Source: Pseudomonadota bacterium (lineage in GTDB: Bacteria > Pseudomonadota > Alphaproteobacteria > Rhizobiales > Beijerinckiaceae). Taken from it: 28,732 nt of DNA. The stretch spans positions 1 through 28,732 of the forward strand of contig JAFAEL010000267.1 of the NCBI GenBank assembly GCA_023423995.1. The letters are read 5' to 3'. Under the pieces are notes generated by a model. The model had not been told where the DNA came from and made no database searches. It saw only the letters and a program-made list of their open reading frames with translations. Made by a program: the position numbers and the translations under genes. Below, one piece after another: positions 15,782-24,202 of this stretch (position 1 is its first letter; each line of letters opens with the position of its first letter).

Positions 15782-18069
15782 GTCCCCTCCTCCACAAGCT
15801 CGGCCTTGCGCCGCGCGTCCGCTTCCGCTCCCGCCGGGACCGTCGCAGGGATGTCGATCCGAACGGTCGTGCCCTCCCCGCGGCGGCTCTCGATGTCGAT
15901 CCGCCCGCCGAGCGTTCCCGTCACCAGATTGTAGATGATATGGAGCCCAAGACCGGTCGAACCTCGGTCCCGGCCGGTCGTGTAGAACGGGTCGAATATC
16001 TTCGGCAGGTGCTCGGGCGCGATGCCGACGCCGTCGTCGGAGAATTCGATCCGCACCCAATCGCTCGGCAGGGTCGTGGCGACGAGCGAGAGATGCCCCC
16101 TGCGGCCATCCGGGAAAGCGTGGTCTCGCGCATTGGAGATCAGGTTCGTGATCACCTGGACGAGCGCGCCCGGATAGGAGTCCAGCATGAGATCGTCAGG
16201 GCACTCAGCGCTCATCTCGTGCCCTGCGCGGCGCAGCATCGGGCCGAGGCTCGTGAGCAACTCGTGTAGCCAGCCCTTCAGCTCGAACCGCCGGCGCTCC
16301 CCCGATGCCTGGTCCGCGGCGATCTGCTTGAAGCTGTAGACCAGCTCTGCCGCGCGGTTCAGGTTGACGAAGGTGAGGCGGGCACCCTCCGACAGGCGAT
16401 CGACGGCACGTGTCATGTCCGACCGGAGGAGACGCCCGCTCTCAACCTTCTTGCGCAGCGTCTCCACCTCGCTTTCGAGCGCCGTCGAGGTCGTCATCGC
16501 GACCCCGACCGGCGTGTTGATCTCGTGGGCCACGCCCGCCACGAGTTGCCCGAGGGACGCCAGCTTCTCGGCCTGGATCAGGCTCCGCTGCGCATCCCGA
16601 AGCTCGGCCAGGGCGATGTCGGCACATTCCTTGGCGCCGCGCAGGTCGCGCTCCCGCCGGCTGAGCTCGGTCACGAAGACGTTCGCGGCCCTGGCCATGG
16701 CGCCGAGTTCGTCCCGGCGGTTTGCCTCCTCGATCAGGCTGCCGGCCGGGTTGGCCGCAAGCCCGATCATGCGCCGCTGCAGATTGCGCAACGGCCGGGT
16801 GATGGAGCGCGCGACCACATAGGCCGTCAGTGAGCCGAGCAGGAGCCCGATCGCCGCGCCGATCACCAGCGTCGTCCGGACAAGATGGCCTATGCGGTCC
16901 GCATTGGAGGTGAGTGTCTCGTAGACGCCGCTCGCCCGGGACGTCATGACCTCGGCGGTCTCCATCATGCGCGAGAGGATCGCATTCTGCTCGCGGATGC
17001 TCTCACCGGCCGCCGCCAGGCGCTCCTGCCACTGACTCGTGGCGTCCATCATCTCGGTCTGGATCAGCGGCGAGATCGGCAACTCGCCGATGGTGCGCGC
17101 CAGGATCTTGCTCTCGCCCACCATGCGGGCGACAGCATCCGCATCGCGCCTTGCAAGCGCGGTGGTCGTGAGCCGCTCCAGCTCCAGCATCTCGATGGCG
17201 ATGTTCTGAGTCGCCTGCTCCGTCTCGGCCGCCTGGACGGCATAGGTGAGAAGCTGTGTCACCTCGTCGTGGAGCGCACGTTCCTCGGTTGCGTTCACCT
17301 TGATGAGGCGCTCGATCCAGTCGTCGAACCGCCTCGCGCCATCACGGGTCACAGCCCCGGCGACGCTCACCTTAAGCTGGTCGGCCGCGCGGGAATCGCC
17401 GGCGGCCCGCAGGCTGTCTGCAAGCCGTTCCGCCGCGTTCCTGATCCGTGCCTCCGCGAGCAGCGACGTGTCCCCTGCCACTTGGCCGTCACCCGCCGCG
17501 ACCAGCCGCCCTTCGAGCGCGGCGGCCCGCAGGTCATGCGCGCCACTGACGATGTCGCGGGCTTGGCGGAGCTTCCGGTCGCCTGCCGTGATCGACGCGA
17601 TGATGTCGGCGTTGGAAGCGTGCTGTCGCGTGCGGGCGCGATCGGTCAGCACGACCAGCGACGCGGTCCGGGCGTTCAGTTCGGCAACCTTCTGATCGCT
17701 CGCCCGCGTCAAGGACCTGAGCTGCGCCATCTCGCCCGAATAGCTGTCGAGGATGCGCAGCAACTCCTCGGCCGTGGTCCGCTGGGTATCCGCGCCGGAA
17801 TCGTCGAGTTCCGCGAGGAGGGCCCGGGCCCGCGCCGCGGCCGCGTTGAAGCGCTCCGCCTGCTGCTCACGCCCGCCCGGCTGCGCCCGGATGTAGCTCT
17901 CCCGGGCATTCACGACCTGGACCAGATCGCTCAGCGCGGCGCCGGCCAGCGCGGCTCCGCTTCGCGCGCGCTCGGCCTGGTCGAGGAGGAGCCACGCGAT
18001 GAGCGCGATCGCTGCCGCGACCGTGATCGGGATAATCCCGACCAGGGCGACTTTATAACGGATGCGCAT
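15778..18069 (-). CDS. Membrane sensor histidine kinase with large periplasmic domain
   Basis: 763 residues from the ATG at 18069, where the TM-first N-terminus MRIRYKVALVG begins; an ATG at 18126 would add 19 polar residues. Order: TM1 at about 7-29, a roughly 370-residue helical periplasmic sensor region, TM2 at about 397-420, HAMP (422-470), a coiled-coil linker, a phospho-acceptor helix GQLVAGVAHEINTPVG with His515, and an ATPase domain with N-box NLISNARDHAF (about 642-652), G1 DDGVGI (679-684), F-box FDPFYTT and G2 GSTGLGL (703-709). All catalytic boxes look intact. It has no receiver domain, and no response-regulator gene is in the window. It is coupled by ATGA to the DppA-like binding protein. 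The ligand is unknown. Confidence 0.93.
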   Translation of the reverse strand: MRIRYKVALVGIIPITVAAAIALIAWLLLDQAERARSGAALAGAALSDLVQVVNARESYIRAQPGGREQQAERFNAAAARARALLAELDDSGADTQRTTAEELLRILDSYSGEMAQLRSLTRASDQKVAELNARTASLVVLTDRARTRQHASNADIIASITAGDRKLRQARDIVSGAHDLRAAALEGRLVAAGDGQVAGDTSLLAEARIRNAAERLADSLRAAGDSRAADQLKVSVAGAVTRDGARRFDDWIERLIKVNATEERALHDEVTQLLTYAVQAAETEQATQNIAIEMLELERLTTTALARRDADAVARMVGESKILARTIGELPISPLIQTEMMDATSQWQERLAAAGESIREQNAILSRMMETAEVMTSRASGVYETLTSNADRIGHLVRTTLVIGAAIGLLLGSLTAYVVARSITRPLRNLQRRMIGLAANPAGSLIEEANRRDELGAMARAANVFVTELSRRERDLRGAKECADIALAELRDAQRSLIQAEKLASLGQLVAGVAHEINTPVGVAMTTSTALESEVETLRKKVESGRLLRSDMTRAVDRLSEGARLTFVNLNRAAELVYSFKQIAADQASGERRRFELKGWLHELLTSLGPMLRRAGHEMSAECPDDLMLDSYPGALVQVITNLISNARDHAFPDGRRGHLSLVATTLPSDWVRIEFSDDGVGIAPEHLPKIFDPFYTTGRDRGSTGLGLHIIYNLVTGTLGGRIDIESRRGEGTTVRIDIPATVPAGAEADARRKAELVEEGT

Positions 18070-18333
18070 CTGCTCGGGTCTGGGCTCGTGGTCTCTCGTT
18101 AGGGCGGCGCGGGCGACTGCTCGCACTCCAATGTTTCAATCTCAATTCGTCCCGATGCCAACGCCGCGCCCAGCGTGCGGCGCGTGGTCCCTTTCACGGG
18201 TAGCAGAAGTCTGCCGGCGGGCCGCAGCCACTGGGGCCCAAGCGGGGCGGAGAGGACGGCGTGGGTGTGGGCGTGGGCGAACGCCTTGATTGCGGTCCGT
18301 TGAACCGCCCCCGCCCCGCTTCGTTCTTCAAGG
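18070..18333. promoter_or_regulatory. Divergent intergenic region between kinase and DNA ligase genes
   Basis: 264 bp without a credible gene; it should carry the promoters of both flanking units. It has an AT-richer patch at about 18,126-18,150 and a GT-rich tract GTGGGTGTGGGCGTGGGCG near 18,260. No convincing boxes or operator could be assigned. Confidence 0.35.
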
Positions 18334-19407
18334 ATGAGCGCTCCTGCGTCCAAGCAACCCGACGCGATCTCCAGCCTGCCGGTCGGCCTCGACACGCACC
18401 CCATGGAGGCGCGCTCGGTCGATGAACTTCCGGCCGGCGAGGGCTGGCAGTTCGAGCCCAAATGGGACGGGTTTCGCTGCCTCGCCTTCAAGGCGGGCGA
18501 AGAGGTGGAGCTCAGGGCGAAGTCGGGCAAGCCGCTCGGGCGCTATTTTCCGGAGGTCGTGCAGGCGCTGCGCGAGTTGCCGCCGGCCTCGTTCGTGCTC
18601 GACGGCGAACTCGCCATCCCGCAGGGGGATACCCTCAGTTTCGATGCCCTTCAGCTCCGGCTGCACCCGGCCGAAAGCCGTATCCGCAGGCTCGCGCACG
18701 AGACGCCGGCCCGGCTCATCCTGTTCGACATTCTACTTACCCCGGACCGCCGGGACATGCGGGACGCGCCCCTGTCGGAGCGGCGGGAGGCGCTCGAGGC
18801 ATTCTGGGGATCCCTGGATGACAGGAGCCTGTTGCGGCTCTCACCCTATTCCCGCGACAGGGCCGAGGCGGAGGGCTGGCTCGCCAAGGCTGGCGGGGCG
18901 CTGGACGGCGTTGTCGCGAAACGCGTGGACGGCCGCTTTGAGGCAGGCGAGCGCGCCATGCTCAAGATCAAGCGCCTGCGCAGCGCCGATTGCGTGGTCG
19001 GCGGCTTCCGCTACGAGGCGAAGCGCAAGCTGGTCGGCTCCCTGCTCCTCGGCCTCTACGACGAGGAGGGTCGGCTCGACCATGTCGGCTTCACGTCCGG
19101 GATCGGCGACGCCGAGAAGCCGGGCCTGACGAAGAGGCTGGAGGCGCTGATCGAGCCGCCCGGCTTCACCGGGGATGCGCCCGGCGGACCGAGCCGCTGG
19201 GCGACGGAGCGCAGCACGGAATGGCAGCCGCTCCGTCCCGAGCTCGTCGCGGAGGTGCGCTACGACCATGTCACCGGCGGGCGCTTCCGGCACGGCACGC
19301 GGTTCCTGCGCTGGCGACCCGACAAGGCGCCCTCGCAATGCACCTTCGAGCAGATGCAGGAGGGGGCCCGGCCAAGCCGGGTGATCGCGGCCGTGACGGA
19401 GGGCTGA
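18334..19407 (+). CDS. ligC: ATP-dependent DNA ligase, LigC type
   Basis: 357 residues; seals nicks in DNA via an AMP-lysine intermediate. Seen: nucleotidyltransferase motif I EPKWDGFR with nucleophile Lys43; RAKSGKP (61-67); motif III LDGEL (89-93); LILFDILL (128-135); motif IV DGVVAKR (191-197); motif V MLKIKRLRSADCVVGG (209-224). A C-terminal OB-fold follows with EVRYDHVTGGRFRHGTRF and RWRPDK. The size fits stand-alone LigC rather than multidomain LigD. AAGG sits almost against the ATG, so the RBS is poor, but the N-terminus fits the family. The primase-polymerase gene begins 7 nt after the stop. Mycobacterial LigC with Prim-PolC has been assigned to base excision repair; a role in end joining is also possible. 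Confidence 0.93.
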   Translation: MSAPASKQPDAISSLPVGLDTHPMEARSVDELPAGEGWQFEPKWDGFRCLAFKAGEEVELRAKSGKPLGRYFPEVVQALRELPPASFVLDGELAIPQGDTLSFDALQLRLHPAESRIRRLAHETPARLILFDILLTPDRRDMRDAPLSERREALEAFWGSLDDRSLLRLSPYSRDRAEAEGWLAKAGGALDGVVAKRVDGRFEAGERAMLKIKRLRSADCVVGGFRYEAKRKLVGSLLLGLYDEEGRLDHVGFTSGIGDAEKPGLTKRLEALIEPPGFTGDAPGGPSRWATERSTEWQPLRPELVAEVRYDHVTGGRFRHGTRFLRWRPDKAPSQCTFEQMQEGARPSRVIAAVTEG

Positions 19408-19414
19408 GACGGAG

Positions 19415-20290
19415 ATGGCGAAGGAGGAAACCGAGATCGACGGCGTCCGGCTCACGAGCCCTGACAAGGTGCTCTACCCGGAGCAGGGCGTCACCAAGCG
19501 CGATCTGGCCGAATACTACCTGGCCGTCGCAGACGTGATGCTGCCCCATGTCGCCCGCCGGCCGATCACGCTGGTCCGCTGTCCGACCGGCCGGCAAAAG
19601 AAGTGCTTCTACCAACGCCACGCCGGCTCGGGTGTCCCGCCGGAGCTGAAGCAGATCCCGATCGAAGGTTTCGAGGAACCGTACCTGTATCTGGAGGATG
19701 CCCGCGGCCTGATCGCCCTGGTGCAGATGGGCGTGCTCGAGATCCATCCCTGGAACTCGCATGTCGACGAGCCGCACCGGCCCGACCAGGTGATCTTCGA
19801 CCTCGATCCCGGCGAGGGGCTCGCCTTCCCGGACGTGGTCGCGGCCGCGCAGGAATTGAGGGCCAAGCTCGACAGCCTTGGACTCGCGAGCGTCCCGAAG
19901 ACGACCGGAGGCAAGGGCCTCCACCTCGTCGTGCCGATCGAGCGCCGCTACGAATGGCGCGACGTGAAGAGCTTCGCCAAGGCCGTGGGGGACGCCCTCG
20001 CGAAGGATGCGCCGGACCGCTACCTCACGAAGCAATCCATCGCCGAGCGCCGGGGGCGGATCTATATCGACTACCTCCGCAACGACCCGACCTCGACGGC
20101 TGTCGCGCCCTACTCGACCCGATCGCGCGAAGGCGCGCCGGTCTCGGTGCCGTTGACCTGGGACGAGGTCGTGCCGAGCCTCGACCCGAAAGGCTTCATG
20201 GTCCGGACGGTGCCGGGCCACGTCGCCAGCCTGAAGGCCGATCCCTGGGCGAGCATCGCGAAGATGAAGCAGCGGCTGCCGAAGCTCTGA
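19415..20290 (+). CDS. LigD-type primase-polymerase domain protein (Prim-PolC-like)
   Basis: 291 residues, comprising the polymerase domain (AEP superfamily) found in LigD but here as a separate protein; such enzymes add short stretches of ribonucleotides to gaps and ends. Seen: SPDKVLYPEQGVTKRDLAEYY near the N-terminus, HPWNSH (111-116), the metal-binding IFDLDPGEG with Asp129 and Asp131, TTGGKGLHLVVP (163-174) for the nucleotide, and the third acidic strand RIYIDYLRN followed by APYSTRSREGAPVS. It follows ligC by 7 nt on the same transcript, so the two very likely act together. No Ku gene is in the window. It converges with the glycerate kinase gene with only 3 bp between stops, leaving no room for a separate terminator. 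Confidence 0.93.
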   Translation: MAKEETEIDGVRLTSPDKVLYPEQGVTKRDLAEYYLAVADVMLPHVARRPITLVRCPTGRQKKCFYQRHAGSGVPPELKQIPIEGFEEPYLYLEDARGLIALVQMGVLEIHPWNSHVDEPHRPDQVIFDLDPGEGLAFPDVVAAAQELRAKLDSLGLASVPKTTGGKGLHLVVPIERRYEWRDVKSFAKAVGDALAKDAPDRYLTKQSIAERRGRIYIDYLRNDPTSTAVAPYSTRSREGAPVSVPLTWDEVVPSLDPKGFMVRTVPGHVASLKADPWASIAKMKQRLPKL

Positions 20291-20293
20291 CCC

Positions 20294-21562
20294 TCACGCG
20301 ATCAGGATCGCCCGGAAATCGTTCACGTTGGTCAGCGTGGGGCCGGTCACCACCTGGTCACCCAGCGCCTCGAAGAAGCCGTGGCCGTCGTTGCGGGCGA
20401 GGCTGTCGGCGATCCGGATGCCCTTCTCGAGCGCCCGCCCGATGGAATCCGGCGCCAGATAGGCGCCTGCGACTTCCTCGGCCCCGTCTACCCCGTCGGT
20501 GTCACCGGCCAGTGCATAGATGCCGGGATGGCCGGCGAGCGCCTGGCCGAGCCCAAGCAGGAATTCGACATTGCGCCCGCCCCTGCCCTCTCCGCGGATC
20601 GTGACGGTCGTCTCGCCCCCGGAGAGGAGAAGACAAGGCTTCGGGAAAGGCTCGTTTCGGCGTGCGATCTGGAGGGCGATCCCGGCCAGCACCTTGCCGA
20701 CGTCGCGCGCCTCGCCCTCGATCGCGTCTCCCAGGATGTGCACCGGGATGCCGGCCTCCTGGCCGACGGCCGCCGCGGCCTCGAGCGCCATCTGGGGCGC
20801 GGCAATGAGGCGGAACTCCGAGCCGGCGAGGCGCGGATCACCCGGCTTCACGCTCTCGCCGCGACCACTCTCCAGTATCTCGCGCGCGGCCGCCGGAACC
20901 TCGACGCCGTAGCGGGCCAGGATGGCCATGGCGTCCTCGCAAGTGGTTGCGTCCGGCACGGTCGGACCGGAGGCGATCACGGCCGGATCGTCGCCCGGCA
21001 CGTCCGAGATCGCGAGCGTGACCACCCTCGCGGGGTGGCAGGCCGCGGCGAGCCGACCGCCCTTGATGGCCGAAAGGTGCCGGCGAACGATGTTCATCTC
21101 GCCGATATCTGCGCCGGAGCGAAGGAGCGCCCTGTTGATCTCCTGCTTGTCGGCGAGGGTCAGACCCTCAGCCGGCAGCGCCAATAGGGCCGAACCGCCG
21201 CCGGAGATGAGGGAGATCACGAGATCGTCCGCCGTGAGCCCGCCGACGAGTTCCAGGATCCGTCGGGCGGCCCGCTCTCCCGCGGCGTCCGGCACGGGAT
21301 GGGATGCCTCGACGATCTCGATGCGGCGGGTCGGAGCCGCATGACCATAGCGCGTCACGACGAGGCCGGAGAGTTCGCCCGGCCAGTGCTCCTCGAGCGC
21401 GCGGGCCATCTCGGCCGAAGCCTTGCCGGCGCCGATCACCAGCGTGCGGCCCCGCGGCGGCTCAGGCAGGTGGCGGGCGATGACCCGCGCCGGCTGCGCC
21501 GAAGCAATCGCCGCGTTGAAGAGGCGCACCAGCAGCGCCTTGGGGTCCTCGATTGTAGCCAT
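20294..21562 (-). CDS. Glycerate 2-kinase (GckA/TtuD, MOFRL family)
   Basis: 422 residues; phosphorylates D-glycerate to 2-phosphoglycerate, feeding it into lower glycolysis. Older annotation calls this family hydroxypyruvate reductase. Seen: an N-terminal Rossmann-like domain with LVIGAGKAS, SHPVPDAAGERAA, LISGGGSALLALP, NIVRRHLSAIKGGRLA and SDVPGDDPAVIASGP, then the C-terminal MOFRL domain with LLLSGGETTVTI, GGRNVEFLLGL, AGDTDGVDG and TGPTLTNVNDFRAIL. The ATG at 21562 has GAGGA about 8 nt upstream; longer starts lack an RBS. It is divergent from the aldolase/dehydratase pair by 128 bp, which suggests joint control of sugar-acid breakdown. Confidence 0.93.
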   Translation of the reverse strand: MATIEDPKALLVRLFNAAIASAQPARVIARHLPEPPRGRTLVIGAGKASAEMARALEEHWPGELSGLVVTRYGHAAPTRRIEIVEASHPVPDAAGERAARRILELVGGLTADDLVISLISGGGSALLALPAEGLTLADKQEINRALLRSGADIGEMNIVRRHLSAIKGGRLAAACHPARVVTLAISDVPGDDPAVIASGPTVPDATTCEDAMAILARYGVEVPAAAREILESGRGESVKPGDPRLAGSEFRLIAAPQMALEAAAAVGQEAGIPVHILGDAIEGEARDVGKVLAGIALQIARRNEPFPKPCLLLSGGETTVTIRGEGRGGRNVEFLLGLGQALAGHPGIYALAGDTDGVDGAEEVAGAYLAPDSIGRALEKGIRIADSLARNDGHGFFEALGDQVVTGPTLTNVNDFRAILIA

Positions 21563-21690
21563 CGCGTGTCCTCGCCTCCCCTGCCCTGCCCGAAACAGGC
21601 AGGCCGGGGCAAGAAGCGGCTGGCGCAAGTCACCCCGGCAACGCTAGATGAGGTCAGCCGCGCCAGACGGCTCGCATCGGGAGGAAGTGC
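21563..21690. promoter_or_regulatory. Divergent control region, gckA / aldolase-dehydratase
   Basis: 128 bp between divergent genes. It contains an inverted repeat CCTGCC-N7-GGCAGG at 21585-21603, which could be an operator or a leader hairpin for gckA. GGGAGGAA at about 21,679-21,686 is the RBS of the RraA-like gene. Promoter boxes not identified. Confidence 0.35.
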
Positions 21691-22404
21691 ATGCTGTCGG
21701 AGGCGACGCGCGCCAAGCTGAAGACGGTTTCCGTCGCCACGCTGACGACGGCTCTCTTCAAGCGCGGCCTGCGCAACCAGTTCATGCAGGACGTCCACCC
21801 GCTGAACCCGAGCGGCGCCCCGATGGTCGGCCAGGCCTTCACGCTGCGCTACATGCCGGCCCGCGAGGACCTGAACCCGATCTCAGTCTTCCAGGACCGA
21901 TCCCACCCGCAGCGCAAGGCGGTGGAGGAATGCCCGCCGGGGGCGGTCTTCGTGATCGACAGCCGTGGGGACGCTCGGGCCGCCTCCGCTGGCGGGATCC
22001 TAGTCACGCGCCTCATGAAGCGCGGCGTCGCCGGGATCGTGACCGATGGCGGCTTTCGCGACTCGCCCGAGATCGCAGGCCTCGACATCCCCGCCTATCA
22101 TCGCCGCCCAGCCCCGCCGACCAACCTGACCCGGCTTCAGGCGATCGACATCAATGTGCCGGTCGGCTGCGGCGAGGCTCCCGTCTTTCCGGGTGACGTG
22201 ATCGTGGGCGATGCCGAGGGCGTCGTCGTCCTTCCCGCCCATCTCGCGGAGGAACTCGCGGACGAGGCCGTCGAGATGACGGCGTTCGAGGATTTCGTGA
22301 CGGAGGAGGTTCGCAAGGGCCGGTCTATCCTGGGCCTCTATCCGCCGACGGATCCCGAGACGCCGGCGCAGTTCTCCGCCTGGCGGAAGGCGAACGGGCG
22401 GTGA
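21691..22404 (+). CDS. RraA-fold class II pyruvate aldolase-like protein
   Basis: 237 residues from the ATG at 21691 with a strong GGGAGGAA RBS. The fold family includes the RNase E inhibitor RraA and the HMG/CHA aldolases, which cleave 4-hydroxy-2-oxo acids to pyruvate or decarboxylate oxaloacetate. Seen: VFVIDSRGDARAASAGG with Gly102, then DGGFRDSPEI with Arg123, Asp124 and Glu127. That is exactly the G-X20-R-D-X2-E/D motif required for aldolase activity, so enzymatic function is favoured over RNase regulation. A C-terminal VFPGDVIVGDAEGVVVLP is typical of the family. Its stop overlaps the GTG of the dehydratase gene (GTGA), implying the two are made together. Substrate unknown; a 2-keto-3-deoxy or 4-hydroxy-2-oxo acid from the dehydratase is a reasonable guess. 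Confidence 0.9.
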   Translation: MLSEATRAKLKTVSVATLTTALFKRGLRNQFMQDVHPLNPSGAPMVGQAFTLRYMPAREDLNPISVFQDRSHPQRKAVEECPPGAVFVIDSRGDARAASAGGILVTRLMKRGVAGIVTDGGFRDSPEIAGLDIPAYHRRPAPPTNLTRLQAIDINVPVGCGEAPVFPGDVIVGDAEGVVVLPAHLAEELADEAVEMTAFEDFVTEEVRKGRSILGLYPPTDPETPAQFSAWRKANGR

Positions 22405-24137
22405 GCGAGACCATGAGCAGGCGCAAAACTCCCGAGGATCTTCGCAGCCAGCGCTGGTTCGCGCCGCAGGACCTCCGCTCATTCGGGCACCGGTCCCGGA
22501 TGCTGCAGATGGGCTATTCGACGGCCGACTTCGCCGGGAAACCGGTCGTGGCCATCATCAATACCTGGAGCGACCTGCAGCAGTGCCACCAGCACTTCAA
22601 GGCACGCGTCGAGGAAGTGAAACGCGGCGTTTGGCAGGCGGGCGGCTTCCCGGTCGAGTTGCCGGCCTTGTCGCTCTCGGAAAGCTTCACCAAGCCCACC
22701 ACGATGCTCTACCGCAACCTCCTCGCGCTCGAGGTTGAGGAGTTGCTTCGCCAGCATCCGGTCGACGGGGCGGTTCTGATGGGCGGGTGCGACAAGACCA
22801 CGCCCGCCACCATCATGGGCGCCATCAGCATGGACCTGCCTACCATCTTCATGCCTGCGGGCCCGATGATGCGCGGCCATTTCGGCGGGCAGATCGTCGG
22901 GTCGGGCTCCGACGTGTGGAAGTACTGGGCCGAGAAGGAAGCAGGCACCATCACGAACCAGCAATGGAACGACATGGAGGCCGGGATTGCCCGCTCGGCC
23001 GGCACCTGCATGACGATGGGCACGGCCTCGACGATGACCATCATCGCCGAGGCACTCGGCCTGACGCTGCCGGGCGCGACCTCGATCCCGGCTGCCGACG
23101 CCGCCCATCCCCGGATGGCGACGGAGTGCGGGCGGCGCATCGTCGATATGATCTGGGAGGACCTGAAGCCCTCCGACATCATCGACCGACGCTCGGTCGA
23201 GAACGCGCTCGTCGTCCACAACGCGCTCGCGGGCTCGACCAACGCCATGATCCATCTGGTCGCGATGGGCCGCCGGGCCGGCGTCGAGGTGAACCTGCGC
23301 GACTTCGACGACTTCGCCGGGCGCGTGCCGGTGATCGCCAACCTGCGCCCATCGGGCGCCTGGCTGATGGAGGATTTCCACATTGCCGGCGGGACGCGTG
23401 CGCTCTTCAAGCGGCTCGAAGGCATGCTGCACCTCGATGCGCGCACCGTGTCGGGCGCCTTCGGCGAGGGCTTCGCCCATTCGGCCGTCTACAACGACGA
23501 CGTCATCCGGCCGCTCGACCAGCCGATTGCGGCTTCCGGTGGGACGGCGATCCTCTACGGCAACCTCGCGCCCGACGGCTGCGTGATCAAGCCGCCCGCA
23601 GCGGAGCGGCGTCTGCTGCAGCATACGGGGCCAGCCATCGTCTTCGACCATTACGACGAGATGACCGCGGCCGTGAACGATCCGGATCTCGACGTCACGC
23701 CGGACCACGTGATGGTGTTCCGGAATGCCGGCCCGATCGGCGGCCCGGGCATGCCGGAATGGGGCATGCTGCCCCTGCCCAAGAAGCTCCTCGCCCAGGG
23801 CGTGCGCGACATGGTCCGCATCTCGGATGCCCGCATGTCCGGCACGAGCTACGGCGCCTGCATCCTCCATGTTTCGCCCGAGGCAGCGATCGGCGGCCCA
23901 CTCGCAGCCCTCCGCAACGGTGACCTCGTCACCGTGGACGTCGCCGGTCGGCGCCTGCACGCGCATCTCTCGGACGGCGAGATTGCGGAGCGGCTCAAGA
24001 GCTGGACGGCGCCTCGGGGCGAGTACCCCCGTGGCTACAACCGCCTCTACGCAAAGCATGTCCGCCAGGCGCATGAGGGCTGCGACTTCGACTTCCTGGA
24101 GGGCGCAGGCGGAGTCGGTGAGCCGGAGATCCACTAG
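22401..24137 (+). CDS. IlvD/Edd-family aldonate dehydratase (L-arabinonate dehydratase-like)
   Basis: 578 residues from the GTG at 22401, which overlaps the previous stop as GTGA; an ATG at 22413 would give 574. The family dehydrates sugar acids to 2-keto-3-deoxy acids using a [2Fe-2S] cluster and Mg2+. Seen: NTWSDLQQCHQHF with Cys62, MGGCDKTTPATIMG with Cys130 and GTCMTMGTAST with Cys203. The spacing matches the cluster ligands reported for Rhizobium L-arabinonate dehydratase. Also present are FMPAGPMMRGHF, RNAGPIGGPGMPEWGML and SDARMSGTSYGACILHVSPEA with the catalytic Ser region. It is more like the sugar-acid branch than biosynthetic IlvD. The TAG stop abuts the left end of an IS5-family element. 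The exact sugar acid cannot be told from sequence. Confidence 0.93.
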   Translation: MSETMSRRKTPEDLRSQRWFAPQDLRSFGHRSRMLQMGYSTADFAGKPVVAIINTWSDLQQCHQHFKARVEEVKRGVWQAGGFPVELPALSLSESFTKPTTMLYRNLLALEVEELLRQHPVDGAVLMGGCDKTTPATIMGAISMDLPTIFMPAGPMMRGHFGGQIVGSGSDVWKYWAEKEAGTITNQQWNDMEAGIARSAGTCMTMGTASTMTIIAEALGLTLPGATSIPAADAAHPRMATECGRRIVDMIWEDLKPSDIIDRRSVENALVVHNALAGSTNAMIHLVAMGRRAGVEVNLRDFDDFAGRVPVIANLRPSGAWLMEDFHIAGGTRALFKRLEGMLHLDARTVSGAFGEGFAHSAVYNDDVIRPLDQPIAASGGTAILYGNLAPDGCVIKPPAAERRLLQHTGPAIVFDHYDEMTAAVNDPDLDVTPDHVMVFRNAGPIGGPGMPEWGMLPLPKKLLAQGVRDMVRISDARMSGTSYGACILHVSPEAAIGGPLAALRNGDLVTVDVAGRRLHAHLSDGEIAERLKSWTAPRGEYPRGYNRLYAKHVRQAHEGCDFDFLEGAGGVGEPEIH

Positions 24138-24184
24138 GCTGCGGACCCATAACGCTGGCGCGGGTTGGCGGGGTGTGATTCAGG

Positions 24185-24199
24185 CTCCTCGAGGAGGAG
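24185..24199 (+). promoter_or_regulatory. Palindrome covering the transposase ribosome-binding site
   Basis: CTCCTCGAGGAG (24185-24196) is a perfect palindrome, and its right half together with the following GAG is the Shine-Dalgarno GAGGAGGAG for the ATG at 24203. Transcripts entering from the dehydratase operon could fold and hide the RBS, a known way for IS elements to limit read-through expression. Folding is inferred. Confidence 0.5.
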
Positions 24200-24202
24200 C
24201 GA

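Noticed and set aside
18250..18280. GTGGGTGTGGGCGTGGGCG tract as a possible regulatory repeat
   Set aside because: Short, imperfect and in a GC-rich gap; nothing ties it to a known operator.
22479..24134. 551-codon antisense frame opposite the dehydratase gene
   Set aside because: Shadow with His/Asp/Arg bias and no motif. The plus strand has the three cluster cysteines with correct spacing.
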